Shown here one piece after another: positions 16,105 through 23,973 of a DNA stretch of 53,288 nucleotides. This DNA is from 2-01-FULL-33-17 sp964474375 (GTDB lineage Bacteria > Patescibacteriota > Minisyncoccia > Phycocordibacterales > UBA9973): positions 1 through 53,288 of the forward strand of contig CAYYSG010000003.1 in NCBI GenBank assembly GCA_964474375.1, given 5' to 3'. The number at the start of each line of letters is the position of its first letter. Within the stretch, counting starts at the first letter, position 1. The notes beneath the pieces were generated by a model. The model was not told the origin of the DNA. It worked only from the letters and a program-made list of their open reading frames with translations, and searched no databases. A program made the translations under genes and the position numbers.

Positions 16105-16707
16105 TTACATCCAGACCATTTCCATGTTTTTGACCGTGAACCAGCGGCGGTCCAGGTCGTCCAGAGCGATCGACGCGATACCCTTGACCTTGAACCGTGT
16201 CCCGGCATCCGCTTCCGTCGTCCAGTAATCAGCCCCCCGGTTCGCTTTGTGGAAGAAGACCCGGTCGCCGTCCAGTTCGCCCTGGATGACCCAGCGGCCC
16301 AGGCCCCGCGCTTCCAGTTCGGCCTGGATGCTTCGCCGCATTGACCAGCGGACGTCCGCCGTATAGTCCGACGCTTCCAGGGTCTTCAATTCGTCGACCA
16401 GAACGTCGTCCGCCCAGGCGCGAACCTTCAGCGTGTAGCCCTGAAGCTCCGGAGCGACGGCGGTCCAGGCGATCATCCCGTATTCATAGGCCGGAAGATT
16501 GACGCGGAAGCCGTCCTGGTTCGTGTGGACCTTCGGTTCGCGGGCGGTCCAGGCGTCGACGACCCGCTGGGCGGACGCTTCGCTGAACAGGACCAGGTCT
16601 TCGTTGTTGAGGTCGTTCGTCCATGTGTCGCGGCGGGTCAGGAACTTCGGGGCCGTGCTGTTAATATGCGTCCGGGTGATCAGGAACAGGCGTTCGGGAG
16701 CGTTCAT
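16105..16707 (-). CDS. early hypothetical protein with YWT-type domain
   Basis: A 200-residue protein not matched to a named family. Its C-terminal third (GRWVIQGELDGDRVFFHKAN, GADYWTTEADAGTRFKVKG) is related to the C-terminus of the gene at 15312. The N-terminus (LFLITRTHINSTAPKFL) is beta-like. It has its own strong promoter (16761-16789) and a start-associated GGAAGGACACGAACCC. Cytoplasmic by appearance. Confidence 0.65.
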   Translation of the reverse strand: MNAPERLFLITRTHINSTAPKFLTRRDTWTNDLNNEDLVLFSEASAQRVVDAWTAREPKVHTNQDGFRVNLPAYEYGMIAWTAVAPELQGYTLKVRAWADDVLVDELKTLEASDYTADVRWSMRRSIQAELEARGLGRWVIQGELDGDRVFFHKANRGADYWTTEADAGTRFKVKGIASIALDDLDRRWFTVKNMEMVWM

Positions 16708-16760
16708 GGGTTCGTGTCCTTCCGGGACTGAAGGGCCGGAACGTCCGGCCCGCTGAAGTA

Positions 16761-16789
16761 AATATACACGGATATACGGATATTGTCAA
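16761..16789 (-). promoter_or_regulatory. early promoter P1 with ATATCCGTATAT operator-like site
   Basis: Minus-strand TTGACA (16784-16789), 17-bp spacer, TATATT (16761-16766). The spacer half next to the -35 is ATATCCGTATAT (16772-16783 on the minus strand), shared with other early promoters. A GGCCGGAACGTCCGGCC hairpin lies in the leader. Confidence 0.8.
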
Positions 16790-16812
16790 GGGGTGAATTC
16801 TAGGTACGCGAA

Positions 16813-16838
16813 GACCCCGGACCGAAGGCCGGGGTCAA
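16813..16838 (-). terminator. hairpin after the ComM-like gene
   Basis: GACCCCGG and CCGGGGTC enclose an 8-base loop between the stop at 16857 and promoter P1. It probably separates the two transcription units. There is no clear T run. Confidence 0.45.
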
Positions 16839-16856
16839 TGCTCCGTCAGGGGCGTT

Positions 16857-17549
16857 CTAGCGGGGCGAACGGACCGGAATACCCTGGTACGTCAACGCTT
16901 CCGCGTAATGGACGGCCCGGATGTGTGGGGACAGCGCCAGGGACGCGATCGACCGGGCGACCCGAAGAACAGCATCCATGTGTCCCGTCGTCGCCCCGAT
17001 CTGGGCCTGGATGAACCGGGCCTTCAGCTTCCGGCATGGGTCGTCCAGGTCCAGGCGGTCCGCATGGTCGATCATGTGTTCGACCCCCAGCGCAACACGG
17101 CGGAAGACGGCCTGGTCGGTCCAGTATGTTTCCGGACTGGTCCGCTTCGCTCCGTCCCCGAACGGGACTTCCAGGACCAGGTCCGCCCGCATGGCGGACA
17201 GGTATCCGTCCGAACGCGGATAGTCATGCGTAAGCTGTTCCGAACAGACGCATGGGTCGTTCGGCTTCCCGCTGTTTCCACAGAAGCAACTGAACACGGT
17301 CGCAACCGGAAGACCGTACGCCCGTCCCCAGGTCGCAAAGCGCATGGTCGTTTGCGGGTTCCCATGGGACAGAAGCGTCACACGATGGGAGCATACCAGG
17401 GCGACTTCCAGGGCCCGCTTGACGTGTTCGTGTCCCTGGATGCTTTCCAGCTTTGGGACCGAACATTTCCGGAAGACCGACATGGGGAACCAGGTCGACG
17501 CTTCGTCGACCCAGCGGGCGTCCGATGGAAGTAAGTTCAACGTCTGCAT
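16857..17549 (-). CDS. ComM/Mg-chelatase-like protein lacking the ATPase core
   Basis: A 230-residue protein. LESIQGHEHVKRALEVAL matches the sequence before the Walker A of ComM/YifB proteins, but the P-loop position reads LLSHGNPQTT instead of GPPGSGKT, and about 200 residues of AAA+ core are missing. The next recognisable part is the ComM cysteine cluster (FSCFCGNSGKPNDPCVCS), then a degenerate LLDRIDLHVEVP (AMRADLVLEVP) and the C-terminal helical domain (RVARSIASLALSPHIRAVHYAEALTYQ). Length is under half the usual ~500. Starts at GGAAGGAAGAACCCATG under promoter P2. ATP hydrolysis is unlikely; an inhibitory or decoy role toward host ComM is speculation. Confidence 0.65.
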   Translation of the reverse strand: MQTLNLLPSDARWVDEASTWFPMSVFRKCSVPKLESIQGHEHVKRALEVALVCSHRVTLLSHGNPQTTMRFATWGRAYGLPVATVFSCFCGNSGKPNDPCVCSEQLTHDYPRSDGYLSAMRADLVLEVPFGDGAKRTSPETYWTDQAVFRRVALGVEHMIDHADRLDLDDPCRKLKARFIQAQIGATTGHMDAVLRVARSIASLALSPHIRAVHYAEALTYQGIPVRSPR

Positions 17550-17601
17550 GGGTTCTTCCTTCCAGGATGAGCGGGCCGGAACATCCGGCCCCGTGACAGG
17601 G

Positions 17602-17630
17602 ACTATATCAGTATATCCGGATATTGTCAA
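17602..17630 (-). promoter_or_regulatory. early promoter P2 with ATATCCGGATAT palindrome
   Basis: Minus-strand TTGACA (17625-17630), 17-bp spacer, TATAGT (17602-17607). The perfect palindrome ATATCCGGATAT (17613-17624) abuts the -35. The promoter lies at the very end of the upstream gene (17627), and a GGCCGGATGTTCCGGCC hairpin sits in the leader. Confidence 0.8.
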
Positions 17631-17914
17631 GGGCATGACCAGGGATACTTCCGGCATGCGTCCTTCCGGACCGCGTCTTCCTGGACGGCGGCCTGTTCCA
17701 GAAGGTCGTCGCGTCCCGCGCATGACCAGACCGTATACGACCCGACAGGAAGGGTTCCCGCGAAGACCGTCGCGGTCAGATGGAACGGGGCCGCGTATTC
17801 CGGACAGGGGGCGTCCTGGGCCGTCTGGGGCCGTTCTGGGGCCTGGGCGTTCGTCGGGGTCGACCAGACGATCCCGCCCAGGATGACCAGGACGACCAGA
17901 AGCGTTCGGTTCAT
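17627..17914 (-). CDS. small secreted cysteine-containing protein
   Basis: A 95-residue protein with a signal peptide (MNRTLLVVLVILGGIVWS, cut probably after TNAQA) and four cysteines in a short mature part. It overlaps the upstream gene by ATGA, so it is translationally coupled to the membrane protein at 17911-18834. This suggests a pair acting at or outside the membrane. No family recognised; a superinfection-exclusion or envelope role is only a guess. Confidence 0.6.
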   Translation of the reverse strand: MNRTLLVVLVILGGIVWSTPTNAQAPERPQTAQDAPCPEYAAPFHLTATVFAGTLPVGSYTVWSCAGRDDLLEQAAVQEDAVRKDACRKYPWSCP

Positions 17915-18834
17915 TGACTGACCTTCCGTTCTACGCCGTTCGTCGACCGGCGAAGGTCGACCGCGTTCTGTATCGCGTTCTCATCCGCTTCCGCCTGGGA
18001 CGTACAGGATGTCCCGACGACTTCGCCTAGCGGGATGCGGCCCGTCGCATCGTACACGATCATGCGTTTCTCATAACACTGGGCCGCGACGGCGGGCGCG
18101 GGCGCAGGCACGTACACGGGGTCCGGGGGCGGCGGAACGGCGGTCGGGCGGACGGTCATGTCGACCAGGCCCAGGGGGTCTAGTTCGAACCCAGACAGGG
18201 CCGCCCGCTGGACCCAGACCTGGGGTCCGTCCGGGGTTCCGACATGGACCAGGACCCATGCTCCGCCGTCCGCCGTTCCAGCGGGGAAGACCGCCGTCCC
18301 GTCGTCAAGCGGGGTCGCCTGGTCCGCGAAGCGATAGTCCCAGCGGGCGACCTGGGAACCGTTCAGGCGGGCCTGGGGGGACGGGGTCGGTTCCAACGTC
18401 GGGGGAACGCTGGTCGGACGTTCCTGGGCCGTTCCAGGGGCTTCCAGGCCTGTCTGGGGAACAGCGGTCGGAACGTTCTGGTCAACGTTCGCGGACCCGA
18501 AGAAGAACCGGGCTAGCCCCATCCCCATCAGGACGACCAGGACGACGGCGGCGACGTTCGCCCAGGCGTTCCGGGGACGTTCCGGGGCCGCCTGGTCCGG
18601 GTCCGCTGGAAGCAGGTCCCGGATGGACTGGGGCTCCCGATATGCGGGTTCCGCCGTTCCGGGCGTCCTGGGCCCGCCTGTCGCGGGCCGGGGGGCTTCC
18701 TGGACCGGGTCGTCCTTCGCCGGGGGGGCCGGGTCGTCGTCGACCCAGACCCGTTCGACGAACAGGCGATCGTCTTCTTCCAGGATGCGTCCGTCCGGCC
18801 CCCGGTCCGCTTCCGTAATAACCATACGCGGCAT
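17911..18834 (-). CDS. bitopic membrane protein with extracellular SH3-like domain
   Basis: A 307-residue protein. Residues ~1-90 are acidic and Pro-rich, a transmembrane helix follows (WANVAAVVLVVLMGMGLARFFFG), then a Pro/Thr linker (TSVPPTLEPTPSPQ), a small beta domain (WVLVHVGTPDGPQVWVQRAAL) resembling SH3-type modules, and a C-terminal part with two cysteines. Starts at GGAAGGACAGAACCCATG. The linker style is common in Chloroflexota surface proteins, a weak host clue. Function unknown. Confidence 0.65.
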   Translation of the reverse strand: MPRMVITEADRGPDGRILEEDDRLFVERVWVDDDPAPPAKDDPVQEAPRPATGGPRTPGTAEPAYREPQSIRDLLPADPDQAAPERPRNAWANVAAVVLVVLMGMGLARFFFGSANVDQNVPTAVPQTGLEAPGTAQERPTSVPPTLEPTPSPQARLNGSQVARWDYRFADQATPLDDGTAVFPAGTADGGAWVLVHVGTPDGPQVWVQRAALSGFELDPLGLVDMTVRPTAVPPPPDPVYVPAPAPAVAAQCYEKRMIVYDATGRIPLGEVVGTSCTSQAEADENAIQNAVDLRRSTNGVERKVSQ

Positions 18835-18848
18835 GGGTTCTGTCCTTC

Positions 18849-20012
18849 CTAGAATGTAAAGCGATAGCGGCCCCGCATGGCCCCCGGTTCGACCAGGCCC
18901 GCGTCCTTCCACATGTCAAGATAGGATCGGACCGTGCTTTCCGCTCCGTTCATCCGCTCCGCAAGGTCCCGAACGGTCCAGTCCGAACGTCCGACCAGCG
19001 CCTGGGCCTTCCGGGCGGTTACGGACGGCCCGTCGTCGTCGAATGCGTCCTGGGATCGATCCTGGGACACATCCGGAACGTTCGGAACGTTCGACGCGGG
19101 GTCCAGTTCCAGCGTTTCGCCGGTCGACGCTTCGACCAGTTCCCAGGGGTTCCGGTTCATGGCGTCCAGACCCCGTTCTAACGTTCGTGGGGTCAAGGCC
19201 ATGCCCGTGTCCCGAACGGCCTTCGCCACAACGTCCAGGCGGGCCGTCCGATAGGGGTCATTGTCCGGGATGGCGACGTCCATCTGAACCAGTTCGCCTA
19301 ACAGCTTGACGACCTTCTGGGTCCGCTGGTCATGGGCCGTATGCATGGCCCGGACGACGTCCGCGACGTAGCTCCGCTGTTCGACCGTCGCCTGGTCCAG
19401 GCCCGCCGCCATAATGGCGTACGCCCGGACGACCGCCGCTTCCGCCAGTAGCAGATCGGCCTGATGGTCCCGCCGCATCCGTTCGACTTCCTGGGACATG
19501 GTCACTTCCGCGAACCAGTGTCCCGGACTGGACGCGGACCAGACTAAGGCCGGGATGATCGCCGTAACGCTGAACGTCAGGATCGTATACATCCAGACGC
19601 GGCCCGACAGGGCGACGGACGCCTGGGCCGCATAGAACGCCCGCAGCATGTCGATTGACGTCCAGCATAGGAACCCGGTTACGCCCAGAAGCAGGACGAA
19701 GCCCAGGGTCTTCCACTGGAATTCCAGAAGGTACATGCCCGCCTTCGTCGACGGAAGGACCTGGGCGAGTAACGCCGGGACGACCAGGGACTGGGACATG
19801 GACAGTAGCAGGGTCAACATGACCAGAAGCCCCATGCGGAACATCCCGAAGGCGTTCGTCGGGAACGGACTGTCCCAGGGGATGAGCAGGGCACAATGTA
19901 CATATAACCAGAAGACCCCGGCCCCCAGGACCCCCAGGTCGGAAAGCTGGTTCTTGACCGTCCGGCCCCCGGCCCGCCTGGGGGTCGACAGAACATTCTG
20001 GAACGTGTTCAT
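18849..20012 (-). CDS. polytopic membrane protein with C-terminal winged-helix
   Basis: A 387-residue protein. The first ~180 residues contain about four transmembrane helices (LGVLGAGVFWLYVHCALLI, MGLLVMLTLLLSMSQSLVV, TLGFVLLLGVTGFLCW, WMYTILTFSVTAIIPALVW). A long charged helical region follows, and the last ~50 residues read as a winged helix (WTVRDLAERMNGAESTVRSY, AGLVEPGAMRGRYRF). Resembles the layout of the gene at 20688. Start-associated GGAAGGAAGAACCCATG. Could be a membrane-bound DNA-binding protein; unproven. Confidence 0.65.
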   Translation of the reverse strand: MNTFQNVLSTPRRAGGRTVKNQLSDLGVLGAGVFWLYVHCALLIPWDSPFPTNAFGMFRMGLLVMLTLLLSMSQSLVVPALLAQVLPSTKAGMYLLEFQWKTLGFVLLLGVTGFLCWTSIDMLRAFYAAQASVALSGRVWMYTILTFSVTAIIPALVWSASSPGHWFAEVTMSQEVERMRRDHQADLLLAEAAVVRAYAIMAAGLDQATVEQRSYVADVVRAMHTAHDQRTQKVVKLLGELVQMDVAIPDNDPYRTARLDVVAKAVRDTGMALTPRTLERGLDAMNRNPWELVEASTGETLELDPASNVPNVPDVSQDRSQDAFDDDGPSVTARKAQALVGRSDWTVRDLAERMNGAESTVRSYLDMWKDAGLVEPGAMRGRYRFTF

Positions 20013-20050
20013 GGGTTCTTCCTTCCTGTTCCCTTGACCGGACAGGCCGG

Positions 20051-20686
20051 TCAGGGTGTGTGTACGGTCACAGTATACGACGACGGCGGCTCGTCGTCGT
20101 CCGGACGGTCCCGGAAGTCGACGGCGAAGGCGTAACAGAATTCGACCGCGTCGATCCATTTCCGCTCGGCTCCGTGTATTCGTTGATCAAGGGGAAGGTT
20201 CCCGTCCGTAATCATATGGATGAGCCCGATCCCCATCGCTTCGACCAGGTCGTCTTCGACCTTGACCTGGACCCGGATCATGGACCGCTCCGCTTCCGAC
20301 GTAGGCTTCGGAATATTGACCAGAACTTCGTACGTCGCTTCCGCATTATGGCGCGTCATGGGGAAGTCGGGCCCCATCTTGATCAGGTTCAGACACCGGG
20401 TCGGGCGTCCAGGCCGATGGGGGACCAGCGTCCACAGAATAGCGATCGACCGTGCTAACGCCTTCGCTTTGTCGTCCGGTATCTTGTCCTGCTTCTGGAT
20501 GACCCGATCAATGTTTTCGCAGATAGCGGTGTATTCCAGTCCGACGATCGCCGCGACCGGCTGCCCGGTATGGTCCAGCGTGAACCCGCTGGCCCGCCCC
20601 TGGTCGTCCCGTTCGATAACGGTCACAAGATGGACGCGGCCCCGGATGGGCCGCTGGAACGGGTTCTGTTGTTTCCCCCACTTCAT
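20051..20686 (-). CDS. early hypothetical protein
   Basis: A 211-residue soluble protein not assigned to a family. It opens with a basic segment (MKWGKQQNPFQRPIRGRVHL), has mixed alpha/beta character and ends with an acidic tail (RPDDDEPPSSY). The SD GGAAGGGAACTAAC precedes the ATG, one base after the stop of the 20688 gene, so it is coupled to that membrane protein. A GACCGG-ACAGG-CCGGTC-type hairpin lies between it and the next gene. Confidence 0.6.
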   Translation of the reverse strand: MKWGKQQNPFQRPIRGRVHLVTVIERDDQGRASGFTLDHTGQPVAAIVGLEYTAICENIDRVIQKQDKIPDDKAKALARSIAILWTLVPHRPGRPTRCLNLIKMGPDFPMTRHNAEATYEVLVNIPKPTSEAERSMIRVQVKVEDDLVEAMGIGLIHMITDGNLPLDQRIHGAERKWIDAVEFCYAFAVDFRDRPDDDEPPSSYTVTVHTP

Positions 20687-20687
20687 G

Positions 20688-21383
20688 TTAGTTCCCTTCC
20701 TGGTCAATCGTATCAGTGAGCGATCGGAGCGCACGGGATGCCGTGTCGACGCTGGTTCCACACGCACGGGCTAGAACGGTCGGACTATCCGTCCCCAGTT
20801 CCTTCGCACGGGCGACCAGGAAGTCCTGGGTCGTCGTCGGAAGGGCTATGATGGGGGCGTTCTGGATCGTCACGTTGACGCCGCCGTTCGTATGCTCCGT
20901 CCGATCGGGCGCGGGGCGGAGCGGAACCAGGTCCAGTCCATCGGACGACAATCGGACGGGGATGCGGGCGTTCGCCGTGAATATCAGATGGAAGACGTAC
21001 GCGATCATGGTCACGGCGGGGGCCGCCGTAAGCCATCCCCCGGTCTGTCCGTCCGCAACCTGTAAGGCCATAAGGGCCGATACCAGGCCCGCGACGATCG
21101 CCGCGACCAGGCCCGCCCCCAGGTCACGGAGCGCCCCGCCCCGCTTCCAGGTCTGGATGGCGTCGACGACGACCGATACCAGGACCAGGTCGAACGCGAC
21201 GAAGCCTAACAGGGCAAACGCAACGCGGACGATCGCCGCAACGTCCCAGACGACCCCGTCCCGAACGGGAACCGGGATGGAAGCGTTCAGCGTCCATCCC
21301 AGGGAATGGAGAAGTATCTTATACGCGGCGGCGGCCCCGACCGTGAACAGGGTCAGCTTCTGATACCAGGTCAAATTATTCAT
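20688..21383 (-). CDS. membrane protein with C-terminal HTH segment
   Basis: A 231-residue protein with four likely transmembrane helices (LTLFTVGAAAAYKILLHSLG, VAFALLGFVAFDLVLVSVVV, GLVAAIVAGLVSALMALQV, TAAPAVTMIAYVFHLIF). Its last ~45 residues (DSPTVLARACGTSVDTASRA) look like a helix-turn-helix. Shares this architecture with the gene at 18849. Starts at GAAGGGAAGAACCCATG after a GACCGGCCCC hairpin. Possible role in membrane-linked regulation or replication, inferred only. Confidence 0.65.
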   Translation of the reverse strand: MNNLTWYQKLTLFTVGAAAAYKILLHSLGWTLNASIPVPVRDGVVWDVAAIVRVAFALLGFVAFDLVLVSVVVDAIQTWKRGGALRDLGAGLVAAIVAGLVSALMALQVADGQTGGWLTAAPAVTMIAYVFHLIFTANARIPVRLSSDGLDLVPLRPAPDRTEHTNGGVNVTIQNAPIIALPTTTQDFLVARAKELGTDSPTVLARACGTSVDTASRALRSLTDTIDQEGN

Positions 21384-21404
21384 GGGTTCTTCCCTTCAGG
21401 CGCG

Positions 21405-21428
21405 GACCGGCCCCGCCTGGGGCCGGTC
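21405..21428 (-). repeat. GACCGGCCCC intergenic palindrome, copy 1
   Basis: GACCGGCCCC-GCCT-GGGGCCGGTC is a perfect 10-bp stem just upstream of the 20688 gene's ribosome site. The same palindrome recurs at 25703-25726 and 26041-26064. No T run. Confidence 0.6.
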
Positions 21429-21447
21429 AACACATGCGGTCGTCCGA

Positions 21448-22434
21448 CTAGCGTTCGATCTGGTCCCGTATCCATCCCTGGACCAGTTCGGACGGTTCCG
21501 GGTCAAGGTCCAGACAGAACGAACGATGGGGGTCCAGGACATGGGTCCATCCGTACCCGTCGAAGAATTCCTGATGGACCCCAGCGACCATGACGGAGCG
21601 GGAGCGAACCAGGGCGGGCGTCATGCCCAGTCCCTGAAGTTCGTCGAAGCTGGACACACGGATGACTTCCGCGTACGGAAGGTTCCAGTCGTTCAGCAGG
21701 TATTCATGCGACTTCGTATCCCATCCGCATCCGACCAGCTTCCCGCCCGGTCCCAGCTTGTCCTGGGCGGACCAGACCGACGTCGTTTCGCCCTGGTCGT
21801 CCCCATACGATGGGACAATGGACCAGGTCCAGCGATACAGGGTCAACGTAAACCCGTCCGGCCATGCGAACGGTTCCCCGGCTTCCAGGCGGGCCCGGTC
21901 CAGAAGGTCCTGGGCCCCCAGGCGGTCCGCTTCGCGGGCCAGCCATGCCTGTTCGCGCTTCTGGTCCCGCTTCGCGTTCTGGGCTTCCCGGAGCATACGG
22001 GAATACGCCATGTCCGTCAGGACCTTGACCAGACCGTCCAGAAGGCCGCCGATCGGAAGGGTCGGGCTGGAATGGTTTTCGTCCCCATCACGGCCCGCCC
22101 GAACGACCCAGACCAGCCCGTCCAGACTGTACGGGTCTTCCGGGCCCTTCGCGTTCTTATACACGATGCGCTGAAGGGTGAATGTCCCCTGGTACGGCCC
22201 CAGCTTCCAGGATACGAACAGGGTCATGTCTTCGTCAACGTCCGGATAGTCCAGGTTCAACTGGGCCGCATGGGCCGCGCCCAGTTCCTGTTCCAGGACC
22301 CCCCGGAACCAGGCGTCCCGCTGGTCCTTCGCGACCTGGGCGGCGGCCTGGGCGGCCTGGTATGCCGACTGTTTGTCCAGGAACTTCGTTCGGCCTTCGT
22401 TCTGGGCGACTTCCAGGATGTCGATTGTCTTCAT
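21448..22434 (-). CDS. early hypothetical protein, 328 residues
   Basis: Not recognised. The N-terminal ~50 residues are an Ala/Gln-rich helix (SAYQAAQAAAQVAKDQRDAW), a mixed middle follows with a charged coiled-coil-like stretch (EAQNAKRDQKREQAWLAREADRL), and the C-terminal half is beta-rich with many Trp residues. Starts at a GGAAGGCACGAAGACCCCATG variant of the start-associated sequence. The 22435-22534 gap upstream is AT-rich and holds the inverted repeat at 22518. Confidence 0.6.
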   Translation of the reverse strand: MKTIDILEVAQNEGRTKFLDKQSAYQAAQAAAQVAKDQRDAWFRGVLEQELGAAHAAQLNLDYPDVDEDMTLFVSWKLGPYQGTFTLQRIVYKNAKGPEDPYSLDGLVWVVRAGRDGDENHSSPTLPIGGLLDGLVKVLTDMAYSRMLREAQNAKRDQKREQAWLAREADRLGAQDLLDRARLEAGEPFAWPDGFTLTLYRWTWSIVPSYGDDQGETTSVWSAQDKLGPGGKLVGCGWDTKSHEYLLNDWNLPYAEVIRVSSFDELQGLGMTPALVRSRSVMVAGVHQEFFDGYGWTHVLDPHRSFCLDLDPEPSELVQGWIRDQIER

Positions 22435-22517
22435 GGGGTCTTCGTGCCTTCCTGGGCGTTCTGACGCCCTATTTTCAATTGATCATTAGAAACGTAATGT
22501 TATTTTAGACCATTATT

Positions 22518-22533
22518 CCGCATTGGAATGCGG
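22518..22533. repeat. perfect inverted repeat in an AT-rich gap
   Basis: CCGCATT-GG-AATGCGG, flanked by outer AGACC (22507-22511) and GGTCT (22532-22536). It lies at the end of the 22535 gene in the most AT-rich non-origin intergenic stretch of the early region (22470-22520). It could be a terminator without a T run, or a protein-binding site. Confidence 0.4.
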
Positions 22534-22534
22534 T

Positions 22535-22861
22535 CTACAAAAACAGGTCCCATCCTTCTTCCTTCGGGTCCGGGATGTCCCGTTCCACATCCAGAACGTC
22601 CGCCGCGACATGGACGAAGCCGGTATTCCGGGCCCGCTGGACGAAGATTTGTGTGTTCCATCCGTCTTCGACCAGGTGGATGGCTCCGTCAACGTCTTTA
22701 ACGGTGACGTACTCCATTCCTTCGTCGTCTGGATCGGCCCCGGCCTTGACCTTCAGGATGTCCCCTGGACGAAGGATGTCCTTCAGGTCGCGGATATACC
22801 GCCGTTCCGCCGCGTCCAGGTCTTCGACCGCCCGCGTTATGGCCGCATGTATCTTCGACAT
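22535..22861 (-). CDS. early hypothetical protein, 108 residues
   Basis: An unassigned small acidic protein. The N-terminal helix (IHAAITRAVEDLDAAERRYI) is followed by a beta-barrel-like part (LRPGDILKVKAGADPDDEGM, YVTVKDVDGAIHLVEDG) resembling small RNA/DNA-binding or SH3-like modules. Ends in acidic residues (DPKEEGWDLFL). Start-associated GGAAGGACAGAACCATG after a 10-bp GGGCCCCTGG hairpin (22876-22903). Confidence 0.55.
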   Translation of the reverse strand: MSKIHAAITRAVEDLDAAERRYIRDLKDILRPGDILKVKAGADPDDEGMEYVTVKDVDGAIHLVEDGWNTQIFVQRARNTGFVHVAADVLDVERDIPDPKEEGWDLFL

Positions 22862-22927
22862 GGTTCTGTCCTTCCTGGGGCCCCTGGACGCTTCCCAGGG
22901 GCCCTTCTGCTATGCCGCTGGTCCGCG

Positions 22928-23353
22928 TTAGACCAGTTCGTTCATGGCGCTGGCCGCTTCTTCGACCGTCGTTTCGCCCGTAACGTCTTTCCCGCAACGC
23001 GAACATGTCGCCTTGACCGTGATAGTCGCTCCGTAATAATGCGTCTGGGCGCGGGCCGGAAGGGCCTTCCCGTTCTTCCCGACCGTTTCGTATCGGTCCA
23101 TCGGCTCCGCGTCAACGGACTGAAGTTCCAGTTCCGGGTCTTCGTCTTCGTCTTCGTCTTCTTCGTCGCATACATGGTCCAGTTCGACGTCGTATTCCAG
23201 TTCGGCGTCCTTCAGTTCTTCCCCGCATTCAGCGCACGGGATGACGACCCGGACCGTTCCGGTTACGCTCCGATCGTTCAGTTCTTCGTCCCCGCCCAGT
23301 TCGACGTCCGGGTCGCCGTTCGACACAAATTTGTTACACGATGGACAGCGCAT
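22928..23353 (-). CDS. zinc-ribbon protein
   Basis: A 141-residue protein with three CxxC knuckles: CPSC at the N-terminus, CAEC near residue 40 and CSRC near residue 116, separated by a very acidic stretch (EEDEDEDEDPELELQ). Small early proteins of this MRCPxC type occur in other phages and archaeal viruses, without a firm function. Starts at GGAAGGAAGAACCCCATG. Possibly a nucleic-acid or polymerase-binding adaptor; inferred from the zinc motifs. Confidence 0.65.
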   Translation of the reverse strand: MRCPSCNKFVSNGDPDVELGGDEELNDRSVTGTVRVVIPCAECGEELKDAELEYDVELDHVCDEEDEDEDEDPELELQSVDAEPMDRYETVGKNGKALPARAQTHYYGATITVKATCSRCGKDVTGETTVEEAASAMNELV

Positions 23354-23373
23354 GGGGTTCTTCCTTCCTGTTC

Positions 23374-23973
23374 TTATTTTGTTCCCAGGGCCGCCCGGAC
23401 CTGGTCCAGGGCCGCCCGTGCTTCCGCTGCTTCCGCCTTCGCCCGCTCCGCTTCTGCTTCCGCCGCTTCCGCAAGGTTCAGGGCGACGTCCCGTTCCCCT
23501 TCCAGCGTCCGGACCCGCCGTTCCAGGTCCGCCTGGTCTTGTCCGCCGAACGCCTGAACCAGCGTCCGGAACGTGTCGTCATGCTGCTTAACCAGCGCCC
23601 CCAGGCGTTCGACTATCGCCATCAGACGGGCGACGTTTCCCAGAAGGGCGTCAAGGTCGATCTGGACCCGCTCCGTGTCCGACGTCGGGGGCGGGGCCTT
23701 CTGTTCGTCCTGGGCCCGCTGGTCGCGTCCTGGGGCCTGTTTCTGGACCTTCGACCGGCCCTGGGCCGTCAGGCGATACCCGATCGGGGTCATGGATCGA
23801 ACCTGTTCGACATCCTTCCGCTTCAGCAGGTCCCGGACCAGGGACGGGACCGTCTTCCCCCGTCCGCCCTGGGCTTCCACATGGGCGACAATGGCGGACA
23901 GCGGGCGGGGACGGGCTTCCTGGAACAGGAACGTCCGGATCATGTCCGTCGCCCCCGTCGAACGTACGTTCAT
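23374..23973 (-). CDS. winged-helix plus coiled-coil protein
   Basis: A 199-residue protein starting at the ATG that overlaps the upstream stop (ATGA). Residues 10-70 form a winged helix (MIRTFLFQEARPRPLSAIVA, SLVRDLLKRKDVEQVRSM, GYRLTAQGR). After a Pro/Gln linker, the C-terminal ~110 residues are coiled coil rich in Ala, Glu and Lys (EAEAERAKAEAAEARAALDQ). Likely an oligomeric DNA-binding regulator; target unknown. Confidence 0.6.
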   Translation of the reverse strand: MNVRSTGATDMIRTFLFQEARPRPLSAIVAHVEAQGGRGKTVPSLVRDLLKRKDVEQVRSMTPIGYRLTAQGRSKVQKQAPGRDQRAQDEQKAPPPTSDTERVQIDLDALLGNVARLMAIVERLGALVKQHDDTFRTLVQAFGGQDQADLERRVRTLEGERDVALNLAEAAEAEAERAKAEAAEARAALDQVRAALGTK

